Shown: piece after piece, positions 4,571 to 5,416 of the stretch
Numbering within the stretch: the stretch's first letter is position 1
Layout: each line of letters opens with the position of its first letter
Assembly (NCBI GenBank): GCA_002397345.1
Contig: DHAH01000044.1
Span: forward strand, 5,338-10,753
Direction: 5' to 3'
DNA length: 5,416 bases
DNA from: Clostridiales bacterium UBA4959
Lineage (GTDB): Bacteria; Bacillota; Clostridia; Oscillospirales; CAG-272
Made by a program: the position numbers and the translations under genes
The notes under the pieces: model-generated
Told to the model about the DNA's origin: nothing
The model's database searches: none
Seen by the model: only the letters and a program-made list of their open reading frames with translations

Positions 4571-5416
4571 ATGCCAAAAGTATTAATGAAAGGCAACGAA
4601 GCCATCGCCGAAGCGGCGATAGCGAGCGGTTGCCGCCACTATTTCGGTTATCCCATCACCCCGCAGACAGAGGTCGCGGAATATATGGCAAAACGCATGC
4701 CCAAGGTCGGCGGGCTGTGTCTTCAGGCAGAGAGCGAAATCGCGGCGATCAACATGGTGCTGGGCGCGTCGGCTGCCGGCGTGCGCGTTATGACAAGCTC
4801 ATCTTCGCCCGGAATCGCATTGAAAAGCGAGGGAATCAGCTACCTTGTCGGTTCTGATCTGCCCTGTCTGATCCTTAACGTCCAGCGCGGCGGTCCGGGT
4901 CTGGGCGGTATCCAGCCCGCGCAGTCGGACTATAACCTCGCGGTGAAATCGGCGGGTCACGGTGATTCGCACATGCTCGTGCTGGCGCCCTCGTCAATAC
5001 AGGAGATCGTCGATCTCACAAGCGCGGCCTTCGACGCGGGTGATAAATGGCGCGTACCTGTGATGATGCTCGCCGACGGCGCACTGGGTCAGATGATGGA
5101 GCCTGTGGATCTGTCGTCAATTGCGAAAAAATCACCGCCTGAAAAGCCGTGGGCGGCGTCGGGTCACGGCGGCAAACGCAAAAAGAACATAATCAACTCC
5201 CTTTATATAGAGCCGGACGAGCTGGAACGGCTTGTTGTCGAACGCTACGCGCGTTACGCGAAAATAGCCGAGGAAGAAACGCGCTGGGAAGAATATCGGC
5301 TCGACGATGCAGAGCTTGCCGTCGTCGCGTACGGCATCACCGCGCGCATCTGCAAAACGGCTGTCGACGCGGCGCGGGAGAAAGGCATTAAAGTCGGGCT
5401 GTTCCGCCCGATCATC
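4571..5416 (+). CDS. vorB: 2-oxoacid:ferredoxin oxidoreductase alpha subunit (VorB/KorA type), 3' end beyond window
   Basis: The window shows 282 codons of a protein usually about 350-360 residues long. The enzyme oxidatively decarboxylates a 2-oxoacid with CoA to acyl-CoA, reducing ferredoxin; branched-chain 2-oxoacids or 2-oxoglutarate are the likely substrates. Family signatures are GYPITPQTE (26-34), QAESEIAAINMVLGAS (52-67), the TSSSSPG loop (75-81) with GIALKSEGISYL after it, and NVQRGGPGLGGIQPAQSDY (103-121). The start of the second domain, AELAVVAYGITAR, is also visible near the right edge. Start ATG 4571 has AAGGAG 11 nt upstream. The ferredoxin subunit gene precedes it; the TPP-binding and gamma subunits should lie downstream, off-window. 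The family call is firm, but Vor versus Kor is not settled by sequence reading alone; the gene symbol follows the most common annotation. Confidence 0.9.
   Translation, partial: MPKVLMKGNEAIAEAAIASGCRHYFGYPITPQTEVAEYMAKRMPKVGGLCLQAESEIAAINMVLGASAAGVRVMTSSSSPGIALKSEGISYLVGSDLPCLILNVQRGGPGLGGIQPAQSDYNLAVKSAGHGDSHMLVLAPSSIQEIVDLTSAAFDAGDKWRVPVMMLADGALGQMMEPVDLSSIAKKSPPEKPWAASGHGGKRKKNIINSLYIEPDELERLVVERYARYAKIAEEETRWEEYRLDDAELAVVAYGITARICKTAVDAAREKGIKVGLFRPII

Overview
The window looks like a piece of an anaerobic Firmicutes (Clostridia-type) chromosome. It carries a ferredoxin-dependent 2-oxoacid oxidoreductase, a CdaA/CdaR c-di-AMP module, consensus sigma-A-like promoters, GC-rich genes and AT-rich spacers. 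This taxonomic reading is inference; there is no rRNA or other marker here.

Two transcription units diverge from an AT-rich spacer at about 3311-3468. The left unit (minus strand) reads cdaA (2489-3310), then cdaR/ybbR (1120-2403), then an FAD-dependent dehydrogenase of the COG2509 type that runs off the left edge (1-1070). The first two are the c-di-AMP cyclase and its membrane-anchored YbbR-repeat partner. The FAD gene is an intact frame to the edge, but the last 20 or so visible codons are made of an 18-bp tandem repeat ending in a perfect 22-bp palindrome. That stretch lies where the family normally has a conserved segment, so it looks like an in-frame inserted repeat.

The right unit (plus strand) reads a MinD/ParA-type P-loop ATPase of unknown function (3469-4176), a 72-residue 2x[4Fe-4S] ferredoxin subunit (4245-4463), and the pyruvate-flavodoxin/ferredoxin-oxidoreductase-like alpha subunit (VorB/KorA type, 4571 to the right edge). 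The last two are the start of a 2-oxoacid:ferredoxin oxidoreductase operon; the TPP-binding and gamma subunits should follow off the window.

The promoters change two start sites. The longest cdaA frame begins inside its own -10 region, so the start is moved to 3310, giving 273 residues. The ATPase frame begins upstream of a perfect extended -10, so its start is moved to 3469, which would make the mRNA leaderless or nearly so. Two spacers (1079-1101 and 4525-4550) hold related TAGGGGCGG-headed palindromic repeats. No tRNA, rRNA, CRISPR array, transposase or wholly new system was found. The most unusual items are the in-frame repeat in the FAD gene, the uncharacterised ATPase, and its apparently leaderless start.
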